Part shown: one piece after another, positions 31,785 to 42,744 of the stretch | Position numbering within the stretch: position 1 is the first letter of the stretch | How the letters are laid out: each line of letters begins with the position of its first letter | From: Lepidostoma basale | Taxonomy: Eukaryota > Arthropoda > Insecta > Trichoptera > Lepidostomatidae | Reading direction: 5' to 3' | DNA length: 64,000 nucleotides | Assembly: GCA_022606425.2 (NCBI GenBank) | Contig: JAHDVF020001305.1 | Location: 124,001-188,000 of the forward strand | The notes under the pieces: model-generated | What the model saw: only the letters and a program-made list of their open reading frames with translations | Databases searched by the model: none | What the model was told of the DNA's origin: nothing | Position numbers and translations under genes: made by a program

Positions 31785-32150
31785 AAAAAAATTGGAGAAG
31801 TATTCTCCCGGCGTTGTCTAGCAAATGTAGTCTTTCACATTGCATTAATAAAGGTTTTCTGCTAAATGCTTACAAATAATCTTAATAGATGGCGCTAGTG
31901 TAGATTGACCTAAAAAGAATGTAAGGCAAAGTGTTTTAACGTAGCATATTTATACAAGTTCCAAAAAATTGTCAGACGTGGTGGTCTTAAGAAGAGCGGA
32001 ATGGGGAATGTTGTTAACAAAAAGCGATCGCTTAACCCAACCAATGACAGGTCATAAGTCCTGTAAGCGCCTCGACCACCATATTCTGTTCCCAGAAAAC
32101 AATTAAAATCTTCGTGTCTATTGAAATATAATCAACCCTTATTCATGAAT
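31785..32150 (-). repeat. Family R copy
   Basis: Near complete, with AAAGCGATCGCTTAACCC. Confidence 0.85.
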
Positions 32151-32159
32151 GATGTTAGG

Positions 32160-32930
32160 CATCAGGAATGCGATAGAGTCGGGTAGAGAAGGTTCCTTGA
32201 ACCCCTATGCACCACGTATGACAGGACAAGAAGAAGAAGAATAATAAGATTTCATCTATATTAGATATATTTTTCACGGTGTCGATCTACCAATCGTTCC
32301 AAAGAATACTTGCATTGCAGATAAAGTATTTTAATTAACTATCAAATTGCATCAAATTGATAAAGCCTTCACATTCGCTAAATTTAAAACCGCACATCAA
32401 TATCCAATAAAGCTAGAAATGATACTATCCAACATGGTGATAAAAGCATTTATTGAGAGGCGTTATTCTTTAATGTCTATGGCAGTAAATTGTAATGAGT
32501 AGTTAGTTGCATTTCCCGAGCGACATAATCGAGCAGCAGCATCCCTGTTAGCCCGCTGGGGTAGAAACTGCGTCCTGCCCCCGACAGTTATGACTCTAAT
32601 AACACTTCATTCCGAACGTTTCTGCAATTAATGACCATTTTTACTCTTTCCATTTTGCATCGTAGAGATGGCTATAACCATCACGACCGGTTTCGCCAGG
32701 CTCGTTGGCATCGACAGACTGGTGACACTACTGCAAACCGAGTCCTTTATATATGTACATACCGATCAAGGGTGGTAAACATGACTCTATACAAAAAATA
32801 TGTAAAATTTACTGAATTTAAATATAATATTGGTATTACAATAATAATTGATTTAAAATTTTATTATAGCTTACATATTTATATATAACGTTTGAATAAA
32901 TTGTGCTTTTGTTATTATTATTATTATTAT
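32160..32930. other. Mostly unassigned
   Basis: LINE-C tail (AAGAAGAAGAAGAATAATAA) at about 32229-32248; HH repeat on minus at 32680-32722 (GTTGGCATCGACAG, GGTTTCGCC). The rest (32260-32640) shows nothing recognisable. Confidence 0.5.
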
Positions 32931-33165
32931 TCTTCTTCTTTCTTCTTTAACAGCCGTTGTCGTCCACTGCTGGACATAGGCCTCCCCCATACTTCTCCAT
33001 GTATGACATGTCATACGGGCGGTGGTTGGCATTACAACGCCACGCTTGCCAGACGGGTTGGCGAGGTGTCCTTCCACGTTAGCCTATGCATCAATATTAT
33101 CCACCGAGGTTATTCACACTCGATCTCTAACATTTCGCATAGTTTCCAGGGGAGACCAAAGTCGT
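32931..33165 (-). mobile_element. LINE-C relative, 3' end
   Basis: The minus strand encodes ANPSGKRGVVMPTTARMTCH and TWRSMGEAYVQQWTTTAVKE with a GAA tail at 32931-32945. YVQQWT...KEE is a common C-terminus of insect GAA-tailed LINEs. Confidence 0.8.
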
Positions 33166-34048
33166 TATTATTAATTATGAATATGTTAAACGAGCCCTCA
33201 TCAACACCGAGAAAGGACTTAAAATTAATGGCGTTGTGATAAACAATATAAGATATGCCGACGACACTGTTTTATTAGCTGAAAGTGTCAGCGATCTTCA
33301 GCACCTCCTTAATTTTGTTGACGAGTCCGGTGAAAGATTGGGGCTAACAATAAATATCAGAAAAACCAAATGGATGACATTCGGACGGCTTGACTACAGT
33401 GGATCAGTATTGCATTTGAACGGCCGTAACGTTGAAAGGGTGGAAAAATTTAAATACCTCGGCAGCATACTAACACAATCTCTTGACCCAGATGTAGAGA
33501 TAAAATGCAGAATCGAGGCAGCAAGAGCTACGTTTAATAAAATGAAATCACTCTTCTGCAATGATAACGTAAACTTGAAACTCCGCCAGAGAATGATCAA
33601 ATGCTATATGTGGTCTGTTTTATTGTACGGGTGTGAAACTTGGACCCTGAAAGTTAACTCAATGAACAGACTGGAAGCATTTGAAATGTGGCTCCTTCGC
33701 CGAATGCTCAAAATTCCCTGGACAGACATGATTACCAATACCGAAGTCCTGAGGCGAGCTAGAGTTGACAGGGAATTGTTATCAACTATCAAGGTTTGAA
33801 AGATCTCATATCTGGGTCATATAATGCGTGGGGAAAAGTACCACCTTCTCCAACTGATATTGGAGGGAAAAATTGAGGGACGCCGAGGGCCCGGAAGGAG
33901 ACAAATGTCCTGACTGCGAAACGTGAGAGAGTGGACCGGCATCCGAAGTGTTGAGGAGCTGTTCCGAGCGGCGCATGACAGGGACAGGTTCGCCGAGGTG
34001 ATCGCCAACGTTGGGGGGCCCAACAGGGCACTTGAAGAAGAAGAAGAT
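33166..34048 (+). pseudogene. LINE-C reverse transcriptase, best preserved copy
   Basis: One frame from about 33170 to the tail with two nonsense codons (TGA near 33797 after STIKV, and at 33912 where relatives have Trp). INNIRYADDTVLLAES holds the YADD catalytic motif (33254-33265). Then come LGLTINIRKTKWMTF, FKYLGSILTQSLDPDVEIKC, LLYGCETWTLKVNSMNRLEA, WLLRRMLKIPWTD, EWTGIRSVEELFRAAHDRDR and IANVGGPNRALEEEE. The frame runs into the GAA tail, so glutamates are tail-encoded. RTE-like by appearance. Endonuclease domain absent: a 5'-truncated, dead insertion. Confidence 0.92.
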
Positions 34049-34139
34049 AGTTCTTGGTCCATAAGGTTGGCATCGCCTTATTCGGTTTTCCCCATCCATA
34101 TAGCTGCTAAGATCTGGAATCAATAGTACAATGTTGCAA

Positions 34140-34265
34140 GTTTGCAATAGTGTCACCAGTCTGTCGATGCCAGCGAGCCTGGCGAAATCGGTCACTAAAA
34201 GACAAAAAAGACAAAAGTGGAAGTAGTTTAAAAACCTCGTTTTATTTAATATTTATTTAAAATGA
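34140..34265 (+). repeat. HH repeat (GCCAGCGAGCC type)
   Basis: GATGCCAGCGAGCCTGGCG, AAATCGGTCAC, then AAGTGGAAGTAGTTT. Stem GCCAG/CTGGC is kept; the CUGANGA core is not. Confidence 0.7.
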
Positions 34266-34299
34266 ACTCCCATGGAGCAAGGCGGACACCACAATCACA

Positions 34300-34612
34300 A
34301 AAAAAAAACGCTCAGAGTGTCAGAAATGAAGATGCTCAGATATATATCTGACAAGACACTGCAAGAGAGGATAAGGAATACTCGGATAAGGGAGATATGC
34401 GAAGTCGAGGATGTCGTTAGGTGGGGAAGGTAAAGGAGAAGATACTGGTATGCACACGTGAGGAGAATGGATCCATCCAGACTCCCCTTCATTGTGTTGC
34501 ACGGCCAGCCCCAAAGTAGACGACCCCCGGGCAGACCACCAAAGAGATGGATCGACAGCGGGAGTCGACTTCGCAGGAGGCCAATTCCTCTTAAGAAACA
34601 GAAATTTTTATT
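34300..34612 (+). mobile_element. LINE-C fragment
   Basis: MLRYISDKTLQERIRNTRIR, EICEVEDVVRW, RYWYAHVRRMDPSRLPFIVL and RPPKRW, with loss of the tail. Confidence 0.85.
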
Positions 34613-34689
34613 ATCTTGAACAATGATGTAAAATCTAATTTTAATTATTAATATTAATAAAAACCTCTTCTTCTTTAAGTTTTATTATA

Positions 34690-34830
34690 TTTTATGGGAA
34701 TGGCATGATTCACCTTGCTAAGGCATTATCAAATGTCTCAATATACGATAATTTATTAGCAAGGAGAAACATGTCATTGCCATAGAATTTAATAAAACTA
34801 TAAAAAAACAGACGTATTTAGTCGTATTTA
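34690..34830. repeat. HH-family inverted pair
   Basis: TTTATTATATTTTATGGGAA against CATAGAATTTAATAAAACT around two GAAACATGTCAT-like centres; weaker than 7170-7382. Confidence 0.65.
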
Positions 34831-34848
34831 TTTGTGAATAATCCTTTT

Positions 34849-35398
34849 AACTAACTAACTAACTAACCATCATGCCGTTTCCCCGAAGGGGTAGGCAGAA
34901 AGAATGGACGGCCACACTTTTCTTTCCTGACATATTTCTCTCGTATCTTCAACATTCATACATCGTGTCATGCACGCGCGTCGATTTCTCTGACTCCTCA
35001 AATGGTAGACATTCAATATTTGATTTATTTGATCGTGCCACATTTTCCTCGGTCTTCCTCTATTTCTGGTTCCATTTACATCGTTAACATATAATTTTTA
35101 ACCATTCTTTCGTCATTCACTCTTTCCATGTGTCCAAACCATCTAAATTTATCCTTTCATTATTTTGTTTATAACACCATCATTCGCACCGCATTCACTT
35201 CTTATATTTTCATTCGACACTCTATCATACACAGAGTATCCACACATTCGTCTAAAAGATCTAATTTCTACTGCATTTATTCTACTTTCATCCTTATTTT
35301 GCCAGTTCCATGCTTTGCTTCCATACATAAGGGTCGGTAGAAGAACACCATTGCGCACTGCCATTCTAGCTTTTTTGTATAGGTTTTTGTTTTGTAAT
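34849..35398 (-). mobile_element. LINE-A with 12-bp target duplication
   Basis: AATAATCCTTTT occurs at 34837-34848 and 35399-35410. The 550-bp insert has a TTAG tail, the CCCCGAAGGGG hairpin, RWFGH-region codons, SECGANDGVINK, RMCGYSVYDRVSNENIRSEC and MYGSKAWNWQNKDES on the minus strand. Confidence 0.93.
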
Positions 35399-35410
35399 AA
35401 TAATCCTTTT

Positions 35411-35699
35411 TGGAGTCAAAAATACTTTTTTTAGGGAGAAAGTAAAGTGACCCACACAACGCGAGGTTTAGTTTTTCAATAGTAACTTGCAGCTCTATTC
35501 AATAGACACATCCCCAATCAGCCACTAGCCAGTGCGATGGGCTGACGGCCTCTTGTATCGAGTGACAACTTTCAATTAAATTCCATTCAACTCCTATTTT
35601 TATTGGACGCCATCGCGCCAATGGGAATCGCAGTCAAACGAATGTCAATTATATTCGAAATTCAAAAATAATCAACTTGTTGATTTATATTGCTAATTA
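35411..35699. other. Unassigned sequence
   Basis: Moderate GC, no repeat match in the window. Confidence 0.4.
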
Positions 35700-35710
35700 A
35701 TGAAATTTTA

Positions 35711-35970
35711 TCACGCCGTCTCTCCGAAAGGGTAGGCAGAAAGAATGGACTGCCACACTTTAACCGATGCGGCACTCCATCCTTATCTTTTCACCCAGCG
35801 GGAGACGCGGTGTGACGGGTTGCGAACCTCATCGCCACCAATAGGCATCTCCCGCGCACACTTCGATCGTAAAACATCCACAAAATAAATCTAGAACAAA
35901 TAATATAAAACACAGTGATAAGAAAATAATAATTTAACACGTAATGTTCTTTTTAGACGGTATAAATCTG
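35711..35970 (-). mobile_element. Family B lacking the TTAG tail
   Basis: ATGAAATTTTA flanks both sides (35700-35710, 35971-35981). The insert begins directly at TCACGCCGTC, so it ends at the TGA with no TGG or TTAG units. Confidence 0.9.
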
Positions 35971-36002
35971 ATGAAATTTTAATATTTTAATACAAAAATT
36001 AT

Positions 36003-36600
36003 AACAACAACAACAAACCATCACGCCATTTCTCCGCAGGGGTAGGCAGAGAGAATGGACCGCCACACTACCCTATCCTCTCTAGCACACCTCTCTAGCT
36101 TCCTCCACATTCATACATCGAGTTATACACGCACGACCAACCTTTAATATTTGATTAATTTGGTCATGCCATGTTTTCCTCGGTTTACCTCGACTTGATA
36201 CAAAATTTCTTTATTATTACGTATTTAGTGTGCTTCCACTTGTGTTTATGTTCAACCAGTTTCGGCAGCTTGCTGCCATATTCTGGTCTCCAGGATCACC
36301 AGATGATGGCTGCAAGCTGCCGAAACCGGTCGGACATAAACACAAGTGGAAGCACACTAAATACATAATAATAAAAAAAAATTGTATCATTTTTTTTTGT
36401 TTTTATTATTTAAAATAAACTTCCACCAAGAAATTTAAATTTAAAACATACCTCTCTAGCTTCCTCTTCATTCATGCAGCGAGTCATACACGCACGTCGA
36501 TTCTTCCGGCTTCTAACATGATCAACCTTTAAAATTTGATTAATTTGGTCATGCCATGTTTTTGGTCTACCTCGACTCCGTACTCCATTTATCATAAAAA
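36003..36600 (-). mobile_element. LINE-A (AAC/TTG tail) split by HH pair
   Basis: Tail AACAACAACAAAC at 36003-36015, then the 3' end to 36195. The HH inverted pair occupies about 36196-36420. A second LINE-A stretch (36440-36600) repeats the same region, so it is a separate copy. Confidence 0.78.
36196..36420. repeat. HH inverted pair (CAGANGA type)
   Basis: Minus unit 36250-36290 has stem II GGCAGC/GCTGCC with AA loop; plus unit 36293-36335 reads CCAGATGATGGCTGCAAGC, TGCCGAAACCGGTCGG. Arms extend into CACTTGTGTTTATG and its complement. Confidence 0.75.
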
Positions 36601-36747
36601 TCATAAAAAATAAGTGTGTGAGAACTAACAGTAAGGTCAGAATATAAAAAGTGAAACTTGTAAAAACTTCTAGAAAACGAAACATAATATAATTTGATAC
36701 GAAGTTTTATACCAAAGTTCGTACAAAATAAAAAAATCATACAACTA

Positions 36748-37215
36748 AATAACCATCTCGCCGTTTCCCCGACGGGATAGACAGAACTAATGGACTGCCA
36801 TACTTTTCTTTCATGACAAACTTCTATCGATTCCTCAACATACTTACATCGCGTCATTCACGTCGATTTCTCTGACTCCTAACATGGCCGACATTCAATA
36901 TTTGATTTATTTGATCGTGCCACGTGTTTAAGTCGTTCTCTATTTCTAGTTCCATTTACATCGTTAACATATACTCTTTTTTATCATTCATTAATTCCGT
37001 GTGTTCAAAACCTTCTTAATGTTATTTTCATAACACTTTCATTCGCACTGCATTCACTTCTTATATTTTCATTCGACACTCTATCATACACAGCTTTTCA
37101 CACATTCGTCTAAGAGATCCCATGTCTATTGCACATATTTTAATTCATCCTTATTTTGCCAGTTCTATGTTTCGCTTCCATACATCAGGGTCGGTAGAAG
37201 AACTCCATTGTGCAT
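36748..37215 (-). mobile_element. LINE-A copy
   Basis: TTTCCCCGACGGGAT hairpin variant, EESIEVCHERKVWQSISSVY, then the rest to HNGVLLPTLMYGSET-like codons at 37150-37215. Confidence 0.85.
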
Positions 37216-37740
37216 TATGTTATTTTTAATAATCTAAATTCAAATTTCAATGGTATCCATTATTTATGATCGGAAGAATGTATCATTTGACTTAAAAATT
37301 TGTTATATATTGTAAACGTCGTTCACATGTTTTTGCGAGTTATTTTAAGCACCTTTATATTTAAGAAACTTTGACAATAAAGAAATCAAATGCATCCCCT
37401 TTTCAGTGTGGTATTTGAGTGAGGTCAGACCGGCGTGTGGCTGTGTCAGGGTATCTCTTGTCCCTCCGATGAACACTTTAAGCCCTCCCCCACCCTGGCC
37501 ACTCAGGGCCCTGACCAAACGCGTTTTGTTAAAGAACCGTACTTAAATTACACACCCCGCAAGATTCCATCCCTTTGAGTCCCAAATTATGCTCGCGGTA
37601 AAACCGTTCATAAATTCACTCAAATAAATGCATATATATCATTTTTACATATCTGTCATTAAAGATAAAGTAATGATGACATAAAAAAAGTATTCCATTA
37701 TTTTGCCGAAACACTATGATACCTTAACATTTTAAACTGT
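37216..37740. other. Unassigned; short repeat shared with 59610
   Basis: 37670-37745 (GCCGAAACACTATGATACC and AAACTGTTAATG) resembles 59625-59695. The CACACCCCGCAA block near 37550 recurs near 38383. Confidence 0.5.
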
Positions 37741-37744
37741 TAAT

Positions 37745-38225
37745 GAATAAACTTCGTTATTTGTCTCCTGAACGTACCTTCACTAATATGAAAGACTTCG
37801 ATCTCCGAGGAGACCGCGTTCAGCAGACTAATTGCTCTTCCCACCGGTGTCACCAGAGGCAGATTGGTTCTGGTTCTGTCACTGTCCCCTGATTAATTCA
37901 AAGAAATGGGTAATGAGATACCCATCTCTACGAAGCTGTAATTAATTGGTTACAAGCATTCCTAACATTCCAACAGAAATGTCGTGGGATAGAGCCACGG
38001 ATAAATACCATACAGGGAGTAGAGATACCTCAGAATTTTTTTCTGAACCCTGTCCATCATAACGGAATATCTTGCCTCGCGAGGACTGCATATCACAGAA
38101 CCACTTTCGAGTCTTGTATAAACAGATCGAAAATCTACAATAAAGTAAAGAAGAAACAGAGGTATATTGTGTATGACTTGGCTTTACTATGATATTTTTT
38201 AGATCTATCCATCTTGCAAGCACTC
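37745..38225 (-). mobile_element. LINE-E copy
   Basis: The minus strand carries the same RT end as 15850-16300: SADEIDVF-type, SRNLPLVTPVGRAISLLNAV and NQGTVTEPE-like codons, then degraded upstream sequence. Confidence 0.8.
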
Positions 38226-38524
38226 CGCGATAAAGGGTTGGCCCATAAGACCCCTCTGTTTACAGTGAGAAACGGCGGACATGTCGACGCATAAAACAGT
38301 GCCTCCTTTCTGAGTTTTATAGAGGGTTAAGGGCCAAACAGGATTTTTTATCGTCCCAGATGCGGCCTTATTTGTTTACACACCCCGCAATATGCTACCC
38401 TTGAAAACGGCGTTCACTTGTATATACGTTTTATTTAACCTTCACGCAACAACACTGGTTGTTTATTAAACTTCGATCTTATTTTTTCAATCTCGGTTCA
38501 ATCATAAAGTAGACGAATATTAAA
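38226..38524. other. Unassigned sequence
   Basis: Contains the second CACACCCCGCAA block; may be the 5' continuation of LINE-E. Confidence 0.4.
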
Positions 38525-38640
38525 ACTAGCTTATTAATCATCACACCGTCTCTCTGAAGGGGTAGGCAGAAAGATTGGACTGCCACCATTTTCTTTCCAA
38601 ACATACTTCTCTCGCTTTCTCAAAATTCATGAACCATTGT
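38525..38640 (-). mobile_element. LINE-A 3' scrap
   Basis: CATCACACCGTCTCTCTGAA, GGGGTAGGCAGAAAG, then a jump to CCATTGTGCATTGCCA. Confidence 0.8.
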
Positions 38641-38659
38641 GCATTGCCAGGGTAGTTAT

Positions 38660-39225
38660 TTGGATAGGCTTTCTTCTTCTTCATTCGGTGCCGTGTCAGG
38701 TCTCCCCAACGTTGGAGATCACTACAGCAAAGGCATCTCTATCCTGCGCCATTTGGAACAGGCCCTGAACTCTTGTTATTCCTGTCCACTCTTTGATGTT
38801 CTGCAGCCAGGACAGCTGCCTTCTACCAACTCCCCGACGTCCCTCCACTTTATACATTAATATCAGTTGCAGGAGGTGGTATTTTTCTCCCCTTAGCATA
38901 TGACCCAAATATGAGACCTTTCTAATTTTCACACTTGACAACAGCTCTCTATTGGCTCTGGCTCTCTGCACTACGTCTGCATTTCTGACCCTATCGGTCC
39001 ACGGCATACGGAGCATTCTGCGGTATACTCACATTTCGAATGCTTCCAACCGGTTCATTACATTGACTTCGCAGTCCAGGTTTCGCAGCCATATAGTAGA
39101 ACAAACCATATATAACATTTAACATTTAGGATAGGCTTTAAGACAACTCTAAGTGCACCATTTACTTTTTTACCTGCTCCAACCCTAGTTCAATATTCTT
39201 CTCCACACGTTTATCAAGAAGAAGA
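38660..39225 (-). mobile_element. LINE-C RT C-terminus plus LINE-A scrap
   Basis: The minus-strand frame 38696-39016 encodes MLRMPWTDRVRNADVVQRAR, SVKIRKVSYLGHMLRGEKYH, GVGRRQLSWLQNIKEWTGIT and FAVVISNVGET with a GAA tail at 38668-38682. 39116-39225 is LINE-A (VNGALRVVLK-like). Confidence 0.87.
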
Positions 39226-39244
39226 TTATGATTCTAAAAAAATT

Positions 39245-39520
39245 AATTGAAAATTGACAAATAATCTTAATAGATGGCGCTAGTGTAGATTGAACAAAAA
39301 TATATGAAGTGTTCCTCAACATAGTAGCATATATACATCTTTCAAATTTTTTGTCAGACCTGGTGGTCTTGAGAAGGGCGGAATGGGGAACGTTGTATTA
39401 CATAAAGCGATCGCTTTAACTAACCAATGACAGGTCACATAAGTCCTGTAAACGCCTCGACCACCATATTCTTTTTACAAAAAAAAAAAACAATTTACAT
39501 CTTCGTCTCTATTGAGATAA
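39245..39520 (-). repeat. Family R copy
   Basis: AATAGATGGCGCTAGTGTAG through AAAGCGATCGCTTTAAC. Confidence 0.85.
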
Positions 39521-39524
39521 AATT

Positions 39525-39782
39525 CTTCTTCTTCTTCACTTTTGGTAGACTCAGGAGTCTGTTATTTCAGGCGGGTTCTCTTGAGACGCTGAACTCCAGC
39601 TTTATCTCGACCGTTTCGGGGGTCTTCCTGGTCGGTGTTGTCCGTTTGGCGTTCCATGTAGAGCTATGTGTGGTATTCTATTTGGGCTCATCCTTTCTAC
39701 GTGTTGATGCCAGTATCGCCGTCTTTGACGTCCCCATCTGACCACATCTTCGACCTCGCAGATTTCTCGGGGGATGATGAGA
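39525..39782 (-). mobile_element. LINE-C relative, 3' end
   Basis: GAA tail at 39528-39537, minus-strand codons for EVEDVVRWGRQRRYWHQHVE-like and NRPGRPPKRSR-like ends. Near-identical to 53289-53525. Confidence 0.7.
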
Positions 39783-39789
39783 TAAAATT

Positions 39790-40174
39790 AATCCTTAAAA
39801 AGACTAACCCGCAATGGGTTAAATCCAGTATTTGTCTACAAGTATTTTTATACATTCAAAATGTTGTACAAAAAAAATAATCCAGGGGTTTAAACCACCC
39901 CATAAAGCCGCACGGCGGTTAACCCGTTGAGACATCTTGTAAGTGAGAGCATACGGGATAATATGTATCCCCGCCGAGAAGCCTAAATTAAGGGTGATAT
40001 GTATATTTTGTATTTGGTCTAATACACGCGAGGCGCTACCCAAACTTATCTCCACCCGCGGCCCTGAACTGCGCGGTTTATCTTAAGCAAATACCTGGGG
40101 AATACCAAAAAAGAATCGTGGACATAGAATTTAAAATAACAAGCATGTGGTTGCCTATGTATGAAAGTGAAGCT
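39790..40174. other. Family R end, then unassigned
   Basis: 39800-39875 matches the R end block (GGTTAAATCCAGTATTTGTC, TACATTCAAAATGTTG). 39880-40174 has no match. Confidence 0.5.
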
Positions 40175-40370
40175 TTGAAAACTAACTTACTTATTAACCA
40201 TCACGCCGTTTCCCCCTGAGGGGTAGGTACAGAGGACGTACCACCATACTGCTCTGCCCTGATGTAACTCGAATTCCTCCACATTCATACATTGTAAAAT
40301 ACGGGCGACAATTCTTCCGAATCTGAATGTGTCTGTGTTTTACTATTTGATTAATTAAGCTGACTTTTTC
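40175..40370 (-). mobile_element. LINE-A 3' end, diverged
   Basis: AACTAACTTACTTATTAACC tail and TCCCCCTGAGGGGTAGG hairpin variant, then decayed. Confidence 0.75.
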
Positions 40371-40374
40371 TGAT

Positions 40375-41020
40375 CACGTGTTAATGTTGGCATCGACTGG
40401 CTATAAACTTCTGGGTTTTGTCTTAAGAACTTGCAAACAGTTACGAAATCCCGAAGCGATGACATCAATGTTTAACAGCATCGTTAGATCAAAATTAGAA
40501 TACGCGAGTGGTGTATGGTCTTTATACCAGCACAAGTATGTGGAGATATCAGAACAAATCCAGAAAAAAAAATCTGAGATACCTCTACATGCGGATGAAT
40601 GGGGTATATCCGAGGTTTATGCACCACAATGATCTATTGATTAACACAAAGTACCACAGTCTCCAATCAAGAAGAAAATGTACATTGATGATCTTAGAAT
40701 TTAAAATACTCCGTAACCTCATTGATAGCCCATACCTCTTAGAGTGTTATGGCCTCAATGCACCAGACAGGTATGCTCGCGCTAGAAGACACGATCTGTT
40801 GTGCATACCGCATAGCAGGACAAATGTCTTGGCGCAGCATACAGTGACCGGGGGTATGGTGCTCTTGAATGAGGTGTCAGTCGATGTGGACATTCTCCAA
40901 ATGACATATGCATCCTTTAAGGATCATATAGGTACATACCAATTTATTTTATTTTATTGTTTTATTGACGATTATATTTTAAACTTTCATATGAGGCACT
41001 TAATTTGTGGCTTAGCATAA
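40375..41020 (+). pseudogene. LINE-F RT C-terminus
   Basis: Frame 1: GYKLLGFVLRTCKQLRNPEA, MFNSIVRSKLEYASGVWSLY. After a +1 shift in the A-run near 40567: RYLYMRMNGVYPRFMHHNDL, LEFKILRNLIDSPYLLECYG, RYARARRHDLLCIPHSRTN and GGMVLLNEVSVDVDILQM. Typical of the thumb and C-terminal region of Jockey/CR1-like RTs. One frameshift is enough to explain the break. Confidence 0.88.
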
Positions 41021-41039
41021 ATAAAAATAATTTAAAAAT

Positions 41040-41200
41040 ACTTTTATCAGAATAATAATTAAATAAAACGATGTTTTTTAACTACTTGTACTCTCATTTT
41101 CGTCTTATTTCGACAGTGACCGGTTTCGCCAGGCTCGCTGGCTTTGGAGTGGAAACAGTTTAAAAAAAGTTTTTATTTAGGTAAAATCATTTGATTATTT
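41040..41200 (-). repeat. HH repeat (GCCAGCGAGCC type)
   Basis: The minus strand reads CCAGCGAGCCTGGCGAAACC, GGTCACTGTCGAAATAAGAC. Confidence 0.7.
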
Positions 41201-41810
41201 TAAAATCGCTAACACTTTCATATTTTGTTTTTACACATTTTTTTAAATGAATCAACCATTTTCAAATCTTGATAACTGGCAACACTTTTTGAAATCAATT
41301 AAACCATGTTAATGCTACATCGCGAAACTGGTTGGTTCATAAAACAAAATGGTGTGAAAACAAAAAAAAGGGGTTTTAAAATTATTTTTGTTCATATTTT
41401 ATTTCATTAGATAGACGTTTAGCATAATATTATATTATGTTAAATTTTAAGATTCCTTTAAAGGCTGCAATAACAGAAGCCAAGGACGTAACAAAGACTC
41501 TACCGATACGGCGTAATCCACCGTAATGCCACTCCAAGCGGAAATATTGTGAGGAATATGAATTCAAGGAAGATACTTTAAATACTTATTTGAAAAATCA
41601 ATTTTATTTCCAAAGCTTTCAAGAGCTTTATTGCCTGCATTTTATTGTTGTCGTAAATCAAATTGCCATGGATTTATTCTACAACTTACCTGAACTTTAA
41701 TAAATGTACTGATTTGATATTTGTACCGAGGAAATTCCAACAACAATTCTTTTATTTACAATTTTTTATAACTGAAGAAAAAACTTCGTTTTTATATCAC
41801 AATTGTATTT
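41201..41810. other. Unassigned AT-rich sequence
   Basis: No recognised signal. Confidence 0.4.
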
Positions 41811-41814
41811 ATTT

Positions 41815-41860
41815 TACGACAGCTGTTTTATCAACCAATGTTGACATCATCAGGTGTTAC
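41815..41860 (-). repeat. HH motif, decayed
   Basis: The minus strand keeps ACACCTGATGATGTCAACAT but reads ATAAAACAGCTGTC, so the stem II closing base and G12 are lost. Confidence 0.65.
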
Positions 41861-41869
41861 AATAATATA

Positions 41870-42384
41870 TCAAATTTAAAATCACGTGATTTTTCGAATC
41901 TTTGTGTGTTTGTTCCTATGTCAATTTGAATATTTTCTTTGTTATAATTTTGAAGTTCTTGCTGAAATTGAGTTAGATATCTAAATATTTTAATTAAAAG
42001 AACGGTTAGTCACTGTATATAGGAGAACATATTTAAGGTGGAAAATATAATAATAATAATAATAAAACAGTAATTAGAAGGAACAATTACACATAGTATA
42101 GAGTCAAAAATGATGAAACCTAATAAAAACGATAAACAATAACATGAAGTACATAGATTACATTAATAGGAAAGGTGACAAAAGTTGAAGGTAATATTAT
42201 TATTTTTTAGCTAGATTGTATAGGGAAAAAGTTTTTAATGTACTATATATAATACTAATGGGGAATAAGAAGGAATTTGGTAATTTATACCATTTATATT
42301 TTTTGGTCTTGATTGTGGGGCTTCCCTTTAGAAAGCATCTATCTCTTATATATTAAAATATAATAGTATTTGCTTTTCTTGGTT
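41870..42384. other. Unassigned AT-rich sequence
   Basis: (AAT)n microsatellite near 42045; nothing else. Confidence 0.4.
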
Positions 42385-42628
42385 TTTAATTTTGTTGAAT
42401 CGCTCTTTACATCATGACAGCATGACCAAATCGATGTAAATAGTATTATAGCTATCAAAGTGATTCTCATGATATGTGATAGGTAGCTAATCTCTCGCCA
42501 TTTTACTGTCACGTGAATTCTACACCAGACCTAAGAGAGTGTGACAATCACACTGCCCTCGCCGGGAATCGAACCCGGAACCTTCGGGGTGGCAATCAAT
42601 GCACTTACCACTCGGCCACGAAGGTCGT
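42385..42628 (-). mobile_element. SINE-1 with complete 3' end
   Basis: Minus strand: head with GTGGCCGAGTGGTAAG and GGTTCGATTCC, body, and 3' end (42389-42443) with TTTACATCGATTTGGTCATG and GATGTAAAGAGCGATTCAAC, matching the LINE-F 3' end at 24203. Confidence 0.88.
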
Positions 42629-42744
42629 CTACATTTGACTAAATTTGACTACATCGTTTCTTTATATTTCTTTTTTTCTTTTTAATTGTTCTTAATTTCT
42701 TTTAATTGTTGTATGTTTTATCTGACTGTATAATTCTTTTTATT

